Source: Penicillium oxalicum (Eukaryota; Ascomycota; Eurotiomycetes; Eurotiales; Aspergillaceae). From it: a stretch of DNA of 64,000 bases. Positions 43,485 through 54,984 of this stretch are shown piece after piece. Position numbers and translations under genes: made by a program. Position 1 is the stretch's first letter; each line of letters opens with the position of its first letter. The stretch is taken from assembly GCF_001723175.1 (NCBI RefSeq), contig NC_064657.1, positions 930,001 through 994,000 on the forward strand. Reading direction: 5' to 3'. The notes under the pieces are model-generated. The model saw only the letters and a list, made by a program, of their open reading frames with translations. It did no database searches and had not been told where the DNA came from.

Positions 43485-44107
43485 GACACTGGTCGCATCC
43501 TCTATCAAGAACAACGCCGATTCGAGTGTTGTTTTCTCAAGGTCATGCGTTTTTAGTGTGTCTGTTGCCACCGATATGTCAATTTGGAACCTCACTTCCT
43601 TCTGCACCCATGTAATTATAAACCCCCCCCCCCCCCCATTGATCTTATTGAAGTAAGCTGGGAAAAGATGTCGTCAATTTGAACGGAACGCATGATCCTC
43701 ACCATTGAGTATGGTTTGATCTGTACGATACACACTTTCTCATCAGCAAGGTGGAACCGGTTTGAATTGGACAAGCCTTCTATCCACGAAACGCAACTTC
43801 ATTCTACTACACATGAATTCTTCGCATACATGATGGCCATTTCTCCTCCGAGCAAGTCAAATTCAGGTGTGGGCTATTATAGGAGGAGAGCCCCGCTGAA
43901 GTTCATCACAGAAACAAGATCACGACCAATCTCAACGCTACGAGGAGAACCCTAGCCAGCGAGCTGCCGTTGAAGGTCATCAATTCCCCCAATTCAAATT
44001 CATGCAGGGGAAAAGGATGACTGTGCAAGGAAGGAATGACTATAAGATCCCAATTAGAAACATGTGCTCGTCAATGTAGTTGTGCATGAATTTTCCGCAT
44101 CTAAAAC
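43485..44107. other. Gene-free stretch
   Basis: Between msh1 and the convergent BTB-like gene; contains the poly-C tract. A possible alternative last exon of the BTB-like gene would lie here (from about 44020 down to 43907 on the minus strand). Confidence 0.45.
43623..43637. repeat. Poly-C tract (15 C)
   Basis: Uninterrupted run of 15 C in the 3' flank of msh1. Confidence 0.9.
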
Positions 44108-45049
44108 TTACCTTTCGTCATCTTTCGGCTTGGGAAGCCCCTCTATTCCAGAGAGTGTCGCACTAAGCGAGTCCAAGTGAGTTTCGAGCATCAAACCGAG
44201 CAAGCCTCCGCTAGCGCAGGGGATGTGATAGGAGCGACTCATTCCCAAGTGTTCGGGGTTTTTCCAGGTTCGTATGGCCGAAACAAAAGAGAGTGGGCTG
44301 TCTTGGATAGATCTCTGTTGATGTTTTCGGACATATTTCCTCAAGGTTCCTGCTTTCAGAGCATCACAACTCTCATTGCAAATATCTGTAGGGGATAAAG
44401 GCTCCTCGAGGCGTGCGTCGATCAATTCGAACACTTGCTCCAGATACTCTCTTCGCTTTGCGAAAATTTGATCGGGAATCCATTTGGGGATTGGCAAAGA
44501 TCCAGAGTAGGCATCTTCCGTGCTTGATTGTTGAACCAGCTTGGTGAGATGTCGAAAAAAAGAATCCCAGCCGAAGACGTAGGAGATAAATATCCAGGTC
44601 CAAGTCCGGGAAGAATATGTGGATGGAAATTGCCCGACGAGTTCTTTTGTACAGTACAGTCCCCACGCCTGCATAGCCTCTCCGCACATGAAGTAGTCGG
44701 TGGCTAGAGCCACTTTGAGCAGCAGTTTTTCGCTTACTGTGAAGGGAACCTGCCTCTGTCTTCCATGAACGACATTCAAAATGATGCGCATCGTCTCCGA
44801 GTCATGAGAGGTGTTTTTAAGTCTGAGTGGGACAGAACCACAGGTGGAGAGCTGTTGCCCATGTCTCCATTCCGCGCTAAACAGAGCCTTGGAGTAAGCA
44901 GACGCCAGCGTGAGGTGTTTAGAGGACACAAGAAAATGGATTGAATCTTCATCTTCATCGACGCTGGCTTCGGAGGTCTTCGTTCGAGGGACGATGAGGA
45001 GGGCATCTCCATCTGGATCGACAGCGTGCACTTCCTCTGCAGACATCAT
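44108..45049 (-). CDS. BTB/POZ-like fungal protein
   Basis: 313 aa from ATG 45049 (MMSAEEVHAVDPDGDALLIV); the frame is open upstream without ATG. The pattern D.DGDALLIV...IHFLVSSKHLTLASAYSKALFS is that of the divergent BTB-like fold common in ascomycete proteins of unknown role, which usually mediates protein-protein contact. A helical region follows to the C-terminus. The stop codon TAA lies inside a good donor sequence (AAAG|GTAAGT), so the annotated end may be an unspliced read-through into an intron. An acceptor TTGCACAG near 44021 would extend the protein by about 38 residues. No enzyme motif is visible. Confidence 0.72.
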   Translation of the reverse strand: MMSAEEVHAVDPDGDALLIVPRTKTSEASVDEDEDSIHFLVSSKHLTLASAYSKALFSAEWRHGQQLSTCGSVPLRLKNTSHDSETMRIILNVVHGRQRQVPFTVSEKLLLKVALATDYFMCGEAMQAWGLYCTKELVGQFPSTYSSRTWTWIFISYVFGWDSFFRHLTKLVQQSSTEDAYSGSLPIPKWIPDQIFAKRREYLEQVFELIDARLEEPLSPTDICNESCDALKAGTLRKYVRKHQQRSIQDSPLSFVSAIRTWKNPEHLGMSRSYHIPCASGGLLGLMLETHLDSLSATLSGIEGLPKPKDDER

Positions 45050-46354
45050 GGAAGGGCGATCAATCTTGATCTCTGAGTATTCATGCCGTGTGTCAGAGCT
45101 GATTGGAAATATCAAGAATGGGTTTCAACGCGTCTGGACGTACTATTGTATTGCGGTGGTTTTCTGGAGAGTTCTTCCGATACTCTCGTGGCTGAACACT
45201 CATTTGAGTCGTGATTGATGAGCTCGAGTGATCAAAAGAGACGGAGCCTTCACAACACATGCCTAGTTTGACGTTGTTGGAGCCACAATAGCGGCTGTGG
45301 CCGCTTCGCAACTAAACAGCAGCTCAACCAGGCGTGGGTACGACTTCGATGTACAGTGCAGCCTGCCCGACAGGTGGCTCGATCAATTGACTTGAGAATA
45401 TGCAGATCCAAGTCTTGCCTCTTTTCGACCCTCTTTTTGGCTGTCCATAATTAACAAACATTCAGTGCTACAGATTGCACAACGCCGCATATTCTTGCTG
45501 CTGGTATTGCTAATGACCTTGAAATTACAACTAGTGAAGTATCGACCCAAAGTACACCACAAATCTATTTGCATCCATCAGGTAATAAGAATAAATTCTG
45601 ATATACACGTTTGAAACGAATCTCCATCACGAAAACCTACCGCATCGGGAAGACTGGGCAGGGCTGCGGGCTGCGGGCTGTATTATTGGGGGTTTGCATC
45701 GTCTGTGGACTTGATGGTACATGGATCATCCGTGATGAGCATTCTCATGCATAATGGCGTCTAGCGAGAAGTAAATGTGGGGAGAGGGAGGCGAAAATGA
45801 ATTGATTTGTCAGGAAAAGTGCATTCCAGATCAAGGCTGTGCCGCGGCAGGACATCCTGACCATCAAAGAGAGTCAGTATGAGCATCCAGCGTTCCGCTC
45901 TCATATGCCATCAGTGATGATTCTCTACGGAGAGCATTGCACTTTCAACCAGTGATTTCTGCCATATCGTCGGAGCGGACATTTGAGACCGACCTGTTCC
46001 AAGCCCAGTGCCAAAAGCCACCCGCCCAGATTCTGATCTCGATATTTGGTGATCTGAATGGTTTCAGGCTCTGAATATGTGTTACCACGCCGCTGGAGCA
46101 GTCGCGATCATTGGCGATTAAAGGGAGGATCGCGAAAGCTTCCCTCTCGGCACATTATCCTTCATATTTCGCGGCGATCATCGACCGAAACTCATCATAC
46201 ACACAAATGGTAATTTCAGTTGTTGCGTGAAGCAGTTCGATCCAATGAGCTGGATCGTAATGTGAGAACTGCCAAGATCCGTGTCATCCTGGGAAAGCTT
46301 CGCTCGAGACACCTGTTGGTATCATAAAGGGATTCATCGGCGAAGCGGGATGGC
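45050..46354. other. 1.3-kb gene-free stretch
   Basis: Between the start of the BTB-like gene and the stop of rpp1. It contains a short tandem repeat, three copies of GGGCTGC (the last partial), at 45661-45680. No gene or RNA recognised. Confidence 0.5.
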
Positions 46355-47367
46355 TCAGCTTGCATCTGCCGCTTCTGGCTCGAGTCGAGCTTTTTTCGCT
46401 CGACGTTTCATCTCTCGCTTGGACAATGGCTTCTCGGGCTCGACCGCAGCCTCCGAGCCCGCCGATGCTTTCCTCTTCAATGTTTCTGTGGAAAGGTCAT
46501 GTTCGGTACTGAGTTTGGCCATCTTTTCGGCCTTTGACTTTGAGTTTGCCTTGTCCAATACCGCTTTCTCTCCGCCATGGACAATGTCGACAATGCCACG
46601 CCAGCTCGTACGCTTGAGCTTCGCCAACGCTGTAACTTTCCTGGCTTCTTCACAGATTGCCTCTTTTCCGCGCTCTTGCGACAAGCCCCAGACACACGTC
46701 AGGTTGATCACATCCCATGGTGCCCGCAAATTCAGGGCGCGACGGGCCTCGCTTGACACAATGATCCCCCGACCACCGCGTGTAGCTCTAATAAGCGACA
46801 TTGCATTCCCGATCAAATTTCGGCGAGCATCAAGCCCACTTCCTGTTACTCCAGGACCGTAGCAAATCTCCAATCGAACACCACGGGAAATGGCAGCCGA
46901 CAGCATTTTGAACTTGAAGTGGAATGGTAGTCGTGTTGAAAGATCGAGTGAGATTAAGTCACATTCAAGAGTGGTACAGGCATTGAGAAGGGTCTTCTCA
47001 TTTGTTGGACGCAGAGCCACAATGTCGTAAGCTTGTGTCAAGCTGTTCAGTCGTTGATTCTGCGCGGTGTCGGAAAGTGTAAGGTTGAGACGCGTGAGTA
47101 GTTGTAAGGACTTCGGAGCATTTGGCGGCGGTGGAGGCGGAGCCAGGTTCGGAGGAAGCTTGCCTGTAACCGTCTGAGACAGGGCAACGGTAGTGTAGCC
47201 AACTAAAATCATGTCAGGAACTCATGATAGGTGATCGGGCAGTCGGCTGGTTTTTGTAATCGGATGCTGGAGTTTAAGCGGAGTGACCTACGTTCAGAAA
47301 GAAAGTTCAACGTATTGAGCGCTTCTGAGTCATCTGGAGTGTACGGGACATTCAAGTCGAAAAACAT
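46355..47367 (-). CDS. rpp1: Rpp1, p30 subunit of RNase P and RNase MRP
   Basis: Exons (minus strand) 47367-47292 and 47202-46355, 307 aa; intron 47291-47203 (GTAGGT..TAG) joins NFLSE to LGYTTVAL. The first exon begins MFFDLNVPYTP, the characteristic start of the Rpp30 family, whose TIM-barrel-like protein binds the RNA subunit in tRNA 5' processing (RNase P) and rRNA processing (MRP) in the nucleolus. Other family marks are YDIVALRPTNEK, CDLISLDLSTRLPFHFKFKML, RGVRLEICYGP and IIVSSEARRALNLRAPWDVINL. The C-terminus is a basic tail (KREMKRRAKKARLE). The true start is in the small first exon; the second exon alone looks like a shorter ORF. It is head-to-head with cka1. Confidence 0.93.
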
Positions 47368-47816
47368 GATGCTGTTATGGAGCTTTGGGTGCTCGTGCCA
47401 GCAATCTGCAGTCCCCAGAAGGAAGTCAAATAATCTTAAGATCGTACTTTGTCAACCAGCATACTGACCTATCCAAAAAAGGCAATCGAAAAAACGTATG
47501 GAATAACAATTTTCCAGCAAAACCACCCTCTAGCCGAATTCGGAATGCTCCCCACTGGCAAAATCCCGTGACAAAGCGGAACTGATCTCGCTCGTATCAC
47601 AATATCCAACCCCCCTCCAATCTTCCATTGCGTCGGGAAGATCGATAGCACAGCTGAGTTCACGCGAGTGATTTGCTGAGCCTGCTGCTGCTGTTGTTCT
47701 CTGCCTGCTTCGATTCCTACAATTTTTCCGACCCTCCATCAACAGGTTGCGCCCCGCCTCACCCCGCTCCATTCATATTCATTTGTGGGCGGATCCAGAC
47801 GCCGGCCTTGAGCAGC
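47368..47816. promoter_or_regulatory. Shared promoter region between rpp1 and cka1
   Basis: 449 bp between divergent starts. A CCAAT sequence lies at 47617-47621, with C-rich sequence just upstream. No further motif is claimed. Confidence 0.5.
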
Positions 47817-49083
47817 ATGTCGCGCGTCTACGCCGATGTCAACGAGCACATGCCACGGTCCTACTGGGACTATGACAGTGTGAATATTTCATGGGGCGTT
47901 CTCGAGAACTATGAAATTGTTCGCAAAATTGGTGCGTTTTGTCCCAACCGCAAGTGAAGCGGCTATCGTGCACTTTTCTCCATACTTGCCCTATCCGCCC
48001 GGGGTTTTGGTACATGTCCTGGCGTCTGGTTTTCACGCAGAGCAGCTAGACTATATATCCGAAGGCAAACTGACACCCCTTTTTTTTCAAGGTCGAGGAA
48101 AGTACTCTGAGGTCTTTGAGGGTATCAACGTAGTCAACTACCAAAAATGCGTCATCAAGGTCTTGAAGCCAGTCAAGAAGAAGAAGATCAAGCGAGAGAT
48201 CAAGATTCTCCAAAATCTTGCCGGTGGCCCCAATGTTGTCGCACTGCTTGACGTTGTTCGGGACAACCAGAGCAAGACCCCGAGCTTGGTCTTTGAAGCC
48301 GTGAATAACACGGACTTCCGCACCTTGTACCCTCGCTTCACCGACTACGATGTCCGCTTCTACATTTTCGAGCTCCTGAAGGCCCTGGATTTCTGTCACA
48401 GCAAGGGCATCATGCACCGTGATGTCAAGCCCCACAATGTGATGATTGACCATGAGAAGCGCAAGGTATGCATCCTTGGTAAAGCACATCTCCAGTCGGA
48501 TAAACTCTAATCTACTCTAGCTGCGCCTGATCGATTGGGGTCTTGCCGAATTCTACCACAAGGGTACTGAGTACAACGTTCGTGTCGCATCACGTTATTT
48601 CAAGGGCCCTGAACTGCTTGTCGACTTCCAGGAGTACGACTACTCTCTCGACATGTGGTCGCTCGGCGCCATGTTCGCCTCCATGATCTTCCGTAAGGAG
48701 CCATTCTTCCACGGAAACAGCAACTCGGACCAACTTGTCAAGATCGCGAAGGTTCTCGGAACCGAGGAACTCTTCGAGTACCTGGACAAGTACGACATCG
48801 AGCTGGATCCGCAATACGACGATATTTTGTCTCGATTCCCTCGCAAGCCGTGGCACTCTTTCGTCACAGCTGAGAATCAGCGCTTTGTCAGCGACGAGGC
48901 CATTGACTTCCTCGATAAGCTGCTTCGCTACGATCATGCTGTAAGCTAGAGCTGGTGGCCCTAGGTTTCATTTCAAGTCTAACTCTTTGATAGGAACGCC
49001 TGACTGCTCAAGAGGCTATGGCTCACGCCTACTTTGATCCGGTCCGCGCCGATGCTCAGAACAATGCTGCTGCCCAGTCTTAA
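47817..49083 (+). CDS. cka1: Casein kinase II catalytic alpha subunit
   Basis: Exons 47817-47931, 48092-48465, 48521-48940 and 48994-49083 give 332 aa, the normal CK2 alpha length. Diagnostic CK2 features: [11 protein letters not shown] glycine loop (spanning the first intron), the basic cluster [12 protein letters not shown] that binds acidic substrates, catalytic loop [12 protein letters not shown], and DWG instead of DFG ([11 protein letters not shown]), followed by the CK2-type activation segment and a [21 protein letters not shown] stretch. CK2 is a constitutively active Ser/Thr kinase acting in nucleus and cytoplasm, usually as a tetramer with beta subunits. Introns: 47932-48091, 48466-48520, 48941-48993. 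Confidence 0.96.
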
Positions 49084-50032
49084 CCCACCCACGGGCAGTA
49101 GGACACGATTCTCACTCATTTCCTCCCCTCCATCTCATTTACCCTCTCCATCAGCCCCTCTGCCATACCCTCTCCCTGCTTTCTACCTAGAGAACTCTAC
49201 TCGGTCTACCGACCCACTTGTCCCTCGTGATTGAATGTTTTATGTTGTTCAGAGTATTGTGCAGCAAAGGAACCATGAAGCAAATGTTCGCATGAATCTG
49301 TTCCAAATTGTTCGCCCTCTGTACTTTTCAATGTGGGTTGGTTGGATGACCGAGTTCCAAAGACGACGTTGATGACAAGACACGATATGTAATCTTTCTG
49401 GGCTAGCCAGGACCCTCCCGTCTAGGTTCTATGATCTTTCAGTGGGCGCAACCAAACAAATTTCAAAATTCATGAAAATCAATTCTATCTTCTCTCATCT
49501 AGGCCGGTCCTCGGGTCCCCGGACACTCTGCCAAACTAATTGATTGCATCAAGTCCACATGTCTCTCTTCGTCGTCTGCGCGGATATAAAACACCCTTTG
49601 TGGCCCAGTCCAGCTGGTTGAAACAGGTCATATTGGACCTTTTAATCTCTAGCCATCGTATTTGGATGCTGAGCTAGTCGACAGACGCTTTACGCCCTGA
49701 AGTTCACTGTGGTGGGTTCCTCTCGGGACATGTCTAGATTTGTCAACTCGAACTTCAATTTTGTCGAGGCATGGCAAAGCCGTTAAGATCGCCCACGGGC
49801 TCCAGCGCTATCACGTGAGTGAAATCTTGGACGAAGGAGTCCAGATTAGACCACGAACAAGAACATCTTCAGAACGCAACGCTTCTAGAGCCCGGTGACT
49901 CAATCTCAATGCCAGCGCATATCTAGAGTGAGCTCTATACAAAGCCACACTTCCATCTGCCAACCCCAGTGTCGCGCGGTCCCCACCGATCCTCACCTGG
50001 GCCCCGCTCGCTCATTCGTCGTGGAAATTTAA
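49084..50032. other. Gene-free stretch between cka1 and the valyl-tRNA synthetase gene
   Basis: A C/T-rich 3' flank of cka1 (49090-49200) and then the upstream region of the next gene. CACGTG at 49812-49817. No other gene seen. Confidence 0.55.
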
Positions 50033-50158
50033 TCTGCCCGCATTTCGCACAACCACCCCTCCTTGTCGCAACTCTCCATCCTCAAGATACTTATCCGGCG
50101 ACTCGTGGCGCGATCGGCGCCTTGGAGATTTCCTCCGACATATCGATCATTATCCAGG
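50033..50158 (+). promoter_or_regulatory. In-frame leader of valyl-tRNA synthetase, likely non-AUG mitochondrial presequence
   Basis: After an in-frame TAA (50030-50032) 42 codons stay open up to the ATG at 50159. They encode seven Arg, one Lys, many Ser/Leu and no Asp or Glu (…SILKILIRRLVARSAPW…), the make-up of a mitochondrial targeting peptide. There is no ATG; near-cognate codons in frame include TTG at 50063 and GTG at 50105. Inference: leaky non-AUG initiation makes the mitochondrial form. This segment is not counted in the CDS that follows. Confidence 0.5.
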
Positions 50159-53100
50159 ATGGCTCAAAACTCTGCATCCCAGAACCCACGTCAGTGCTAC
50201 CCCTCCGGCAATCCATGACTCATGCTTGAGTCCCTCGAGTCCCCAAGCTCACAATCAATCACTCTGCAGTTGGGGAAAACACCGCCCCTTTGACCGAGAA
50301 CCCTCCTCCAGTTGATCAGCAGACTCGCGCTCAGATTGCCGAAGCTGCTGCGAACGATGGCACCGCCGCCCCCAAGGTGAAGACCGAGAAGGAATGTATG
50401 TGAACCCCGCAGGCTGTCTGGGGCCAGTTTTTCTACAAACAGGCTCTTGACGCACATCTCTGGCATTTGCGCTGATTGTTCCGTCTTTCTCATTAGTGGA
50501 GCGCGAGCGTAAGAAGGCCGAAAAGGCGAAGAAGTTCGCTGAGAAGCAGGCCAAGGCTAAGACCGCGAAGCCTGCCGCACCCAAAGTCGAGAAGAAGGTG
50601 CAGAAGGTTGAGAAGGAAAAGACCGCCGACGCATACGACCCCAAGGTCATTGAAGCCGGTCGCCTTGAATGGTGGGAGGAGCGAGATCTCTTCAAGCCAG
50701 AATGGGGTCCCGACGGCAAGGTTAAGCCGGAGGGCTCCTTCGTCATTCCTATCCCTCCTCCTAACGTCACTGGCTCTCTCCACATGGGTCACGCCCTGAC
50801 CAATGCTCTGCAAGATACCATGATCCGATGGCAGCGCATGAAGGGTAAGACGACCCTGTGGCTCCCCGGCATGGATCACGCCGGTATCTCCACCCAGAGT
50901 GTTGTCGAGAAGATGCTTTGGAAGAAGGAGAAAAAGACCCGTCACGATCTGGGACGTGAAGCCATGGTCAATCTCATCTGGGACTGGAAGGATGAGTACC
51001 ACAAGAACATCAAAAACGCTCTTCGAAGAGTTGGTGGATCCTTCGACTGGTCCCGCGAGGCTTTCACCATGGATCCGAACTTGTCTGCTGCTGTGACCGA
51101 GACCTTCGTCCGGCTTCACGAAGAGGGTATCATTTACCGTGCTAACCGCCTGGTCAACTGGTGTGTTGCTCTTAACACGTCTCTTTCCAACCTTGAAGTT
51201 GAGAACAAGGAAATTGAGGGCCGCACGCTCTTGGACGTTCCTGGGTACGACCGTAAGGTCGAGTTCGGTGTGCTCACGCACTTCTGCTACGAAATTGACG
51301 GCACTTCTGAGCGTATCGAAATTGCCACAACTCGTCCCGAAACAATGATCGGTGATAGCGGTATCGCCGTTCATCCCAACGATCCTCGTTACAAGCACCT
51401 GATCGGCAAGAACGCCCGTCACCCCTTCGTTGACCGTTTGCTCCCCATTGTTGGCGATGAAGGTGTTGAGCCTGAGTTTGGTACCGGTGCCGTAAAGATC
51501 ACCCCGGCTCACGACTTCAACGATTTCAACCGTGGCAAGCAGCACAACTTGGAATTCATCTCCGTCTTGAACGACGATGGTACTTTCAACAAGAACGGAG
51601 GACCTTTTGTTGGCATGAAGCGCTTCGATGCTCGTTACAAGGTCATTGACATGCTCAAAGAGAAAGGCCTGTACGTCAAGTGGGAGCACAACCCTATGAA
51701 GGTGCCCCGCTGCTCAAAGTCGAACGATGTGATTGAGCCTATCCTCAAGCCCCAATGGTGGATGAAGATGGAGTCCCTGGCTGGCCCTGCTATTGAGGCT
51801 GTCGAAAAGGGCGACATCATCATTCGTCCCGAGTCTGCGGAGAAGAACTACTTCCGCTGGATGCGCAACCTCAACGATTGGTGTCTGTCTCGTCAGCTTT
51901 GGTGGGGTCATCAGGCCCCCGCTTACTTCGTAAATATCGAGGGCGAGGAGAATGACGACTCCAATGGTGAATTTTGGGTCACCGGTCGCACCGAGGAGGA
52001 CGCTCGCAAGAAGGCCGAGGCCAAATTCCCCGGTAAGAAGTTCACTCTGGACCGTGATCCTGACGTCCTCGATACCTGGTTCTCCTCTGGGTTGTGGCCA
52101 TTCTCGACTCTGGGCTGGCCTCGTAAGACGCATGATTTCGAGAACCTCTATCCTACTTCTGTTCTCGAGACTGGTTGGGATATTCTGTTCTTCTGGGTTG
52201 CTCGCATGATCATGCTGGGCATCAAGATGACCGGTCAGGTTCCTTTCCGGGAGGTGTACTGCCACTCTCTCATCCGCGACTCTGAGGGTCGCAAGATGTC
52301 TAAGTCTTTGGGTAACGTCATCGATCCTCTGGATGTGATGGAGGGTATTCAGCTTCAAACGCTGCACGACAAGCTGCTTGTCGGCAATCTCGCCGAGAAG
52401 GAGGTCGCTACTGCGACCAAGTACCAGAAGAAGGCTTTCCCTAAGGGTATTCCCGAGTGCGGTGCTGACGCCCTTCGCTTCGCTCTTGTCTCTTATACCA
52501 CTGGTGGTATGTACTCTCCCTACAACTTCATCATCCGCTTTGCTAACCTTCACCCAGGTGGTGACATTGCCTTCGATGTACAGGTCATTCACGGTTACCG
52601 CCGCTTCTGTAACAAGATCTACCAAGCGACTAAGTTCGTCCTTGGTAAGCTTGGCGATGACTTTAAGCCGTTGGCCACTGTTACAAAGACCGGTCACGAA
52701 TCACTATCCGAGCGCTGGATCCTGCACAAGCTCAACGCCGCTGCCAAGGAGATGAACGAGGCTCTGGAGGCTCGTGAATTCTCGGTGACTGCCAACGTTT
52801 CCTACCAGTACTGGTACGCTCAGCTGTGCGATGTCTTCATTGAGAACTCCAAGTATCTGCTGGCTGAGGACGCGACCCCCGAGACTCAGGAATCTGCCAA
52901 GCAGACTCTCTACACTGCTCTTGAGGGGGCTCTGTGCCTCATCCACCCCATCATGCCTTTCGTTACCGAGCACCTGTGGCAGCGTCTGCCCCGTCGCCCC
53001 GACGACAAGACCTTCTCGATCATGCGTGCCAAGTACCCCGAGTACCGTGCCGAGTTCGATGATCCCGCTGCCGAAAAGGCCTATGAGCTCATCTTGAACA

Positions 53101-53564
53101 CCTCCAAGGCCATTCGCTCCATTCTTGCTCAGTACGATGTCAAGACCAAGGGTGACATTATCATCCAGACCTACGATGCCACTAGCGAGAAGACTGTGTC
53201 TGAGCAGCTCACTTCCATCCAGTCACTGGGTGGCAAAACTTTGGGCGAGCTTTCGCACGTTGGCCCGGAAAACAAGACTCCCCCCGCTGGCTGTGTCGTG
53301 GCTGCCGTTGGCGCCGAGGCCGCCGTCTACCTGCGTGTGTCTAAGGAGGTCGCTCTCGAGCAGGAGGAGAAGGCCAAGGCCAATCTTGAGCGCGCTCGGG
53401 AGACCGTGCGCCGATCGCAGACCGTCATGAGCGCTCCCAACTGGAAGGAGAAGGTCAAGGTCGAAGTTCAGGAGGCTGAGGAGAAGCGCCTGCGCGATGC
53501 TGAGAGTGAGGCTGCTCGCTTGGAGGAACAGATCAAGGAGTTTGAGAAGCTGCGTTTGGAATGA
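50159..53564 (+). CDS. vas1: Valyl-tRNA synthetase (cytosolic, probably dual with mitochondria)
   Basis: Exons 50159-50189, 50270-50395, 50497-52506 and 52558-53564 give 1057 aa. The last intron (52507-52557, 51 bp, GTATGT..GCTAAC..CAG) is a multiple of three without stops and is hidden in the long frame; splicing restores [14 protein letters not shown]. This class I synthetase charges tRNA-Val and edits mischarged Thr. HIGH motif: [19 protein letters not shown] motif: [10 protein letters not shown]. The editing domain lies between (about 270-430), and a C-terminal coiled coil is present ([18 protein letters not shown]). An N-terminal Lys/Ala/Glu-rich extension is typical of eukaryotic forms. 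In yeast a single gene serves both compartments. Confidence 0.95.
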
Positions 53565-53928
53565 AAAACGCGAGCTATAGCCATTTGAAGTTGTAGATCC
53601 CCCCTTAAAAATCTATCAATGAAGATACTGTTCTGTTTCAATGTTCATTGACTCGTTCGGCAAATGGTTTGCAACTGTACCTACTCCGCTCTCAGGAAAC
53701 CGACGTAGATACATGGCAACCTGCCGGACATACAATAAAGAGTCGGCGCTGTACAGCACCGAAAGTGTTCGCCTGCCTGTTTTCTATAGCGCCTATAATA
53801 TAAGGCCAATAACTTAGCTCAGGCACCACAATGTGGGTCCTTATCGATAGTGGTGCCAAGCCATCACCCCAAAAGTTTTCTGCGATTTTCACTCGGACCA
53901 TCCTCGACAGTAAGAAAACATAGCCATC
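53565..53928. other. Short intergenic region
   Basis: 3' flank of the valyl-tRNA synthetase gene and promoter of rpf2. Nothing else seen. Confidence 0.6.
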
Positions 53929-54984
53929 ATGTTGCGCGAAGTGTAAGTTGTCTGCGATCTTGTCACTTGTTTCAGCAGGCTAATTTGAACGTTTAGTAAA
54001 GCGAAGAACCCGCGCACTGCGCGTATCCTCAAGGCGCGAGAGCCTCAACTCATCGAACCTCCCAAAAAGACTCTTTTGCTGCACGGGACGAAATGCCCTC
54101 AAGCTCTCGACACCGTCTTGAAGACATTCCACTCTCTCACGAAGCCCAACTCCGTCCTTTTCCACAAGAAGAATGAGAACATTCACCCGTTTGAGAACAC
54201 AGAAAGCATGGAGTTCTTGGCCAACAAGAACGAGTGCGGTCTGGTAGTCTTTGGAAGCAGCAACAAGAAGCGCCCCAATTGTGTTACTCTCGGTCGAGTC
54301 TTCAACTCCCAAACGCTTGACCTTTGTGAATTGATGCTTCTTCCCGCCTCTGATCAGAACGCCATTCCCCCCTTCAACGAGCTTACCATGCCCGTTGGAC
54401 TTGGCATGCGGCCGATGCTGCTGTTCTCCGGCAGCCCTTGGGAGGACCCGACATCAGGAGTGCACGTGATGTTGAAGAGTTTCTTCCTTGACATGTTCAA
54501 GGGGGAGGAGACCAACCAGATCGACGTTGAGGGTCTCCAATACATTCTGATGGTTGGTGCCGAAGAGCCCCGCGACGGCCTGTCCCCCGTGGTGCACCTG
54601 CGGTGGTACAAGATTATTACCAAGCGCAGTGGTCACAAGCTCCCCCGTATTGAGCTTGAGGATGTTGGTCCCAAGTTCGACTTCAAGGTCGGCCGCCACC
54701 GCCCGGCTACCCCCGAGGCCATGAAGGAGGCCATGAAGCAGGGCAAGCGTCCCAACGAAGACATGAAGACCAAGAAGAACATCACCATGGACTCCATGGG
54801 TGACAAGATCGGTCGTGTCCACTTGGGCAAGCAAGACCTGACTGGCCTCCAGACCCGCAAGATGAAGGGTCTCAAGCGCCGGGCAGGCATCGACTCGGAC
54901 GACGAGGACGAGGAGGATATGGAAATGATGGATGTGGACGAGATTCTGGAGGAAGAGGGCAACAAGCGTCCACGGACGGATTGA
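53929..54984 (+). CDS. rpf2: Rpf2, ribosome production factor 2 (Brix domain)
   Basis: Exon 1 is only 14 bp (53929-53942, MLRE and two bases), exon 2 is 53997-54984; 333 aa. Rpf2 acts with Rrs1 in the nucleolus to bring 5S RNP (5S rRNA, uL18, uL5) into pre-60S particles. Family features: the start KAKNPRTARILKAREPQLIEPPKKTLLLHGT, then a Brix domain (about 28-235) with HPFENTESMEFLANKNECGLVVFGSS and RRPNCVTLGR-like sequence (KKRPNCVTLGR). The C-terminus has a basic stretch (RKMKGLKRR) followed by a long acidic tail (DSDDEDEEDMEMMDVDEILEEE). Confidence 0.94.

Noticed and set aside
50493..51689. 398-residue minus-strand frame opposite the valyl-tRNA synthetase gene
   Set aside because: Antisense shadow of a strongly codon-biased gene; no independent features.
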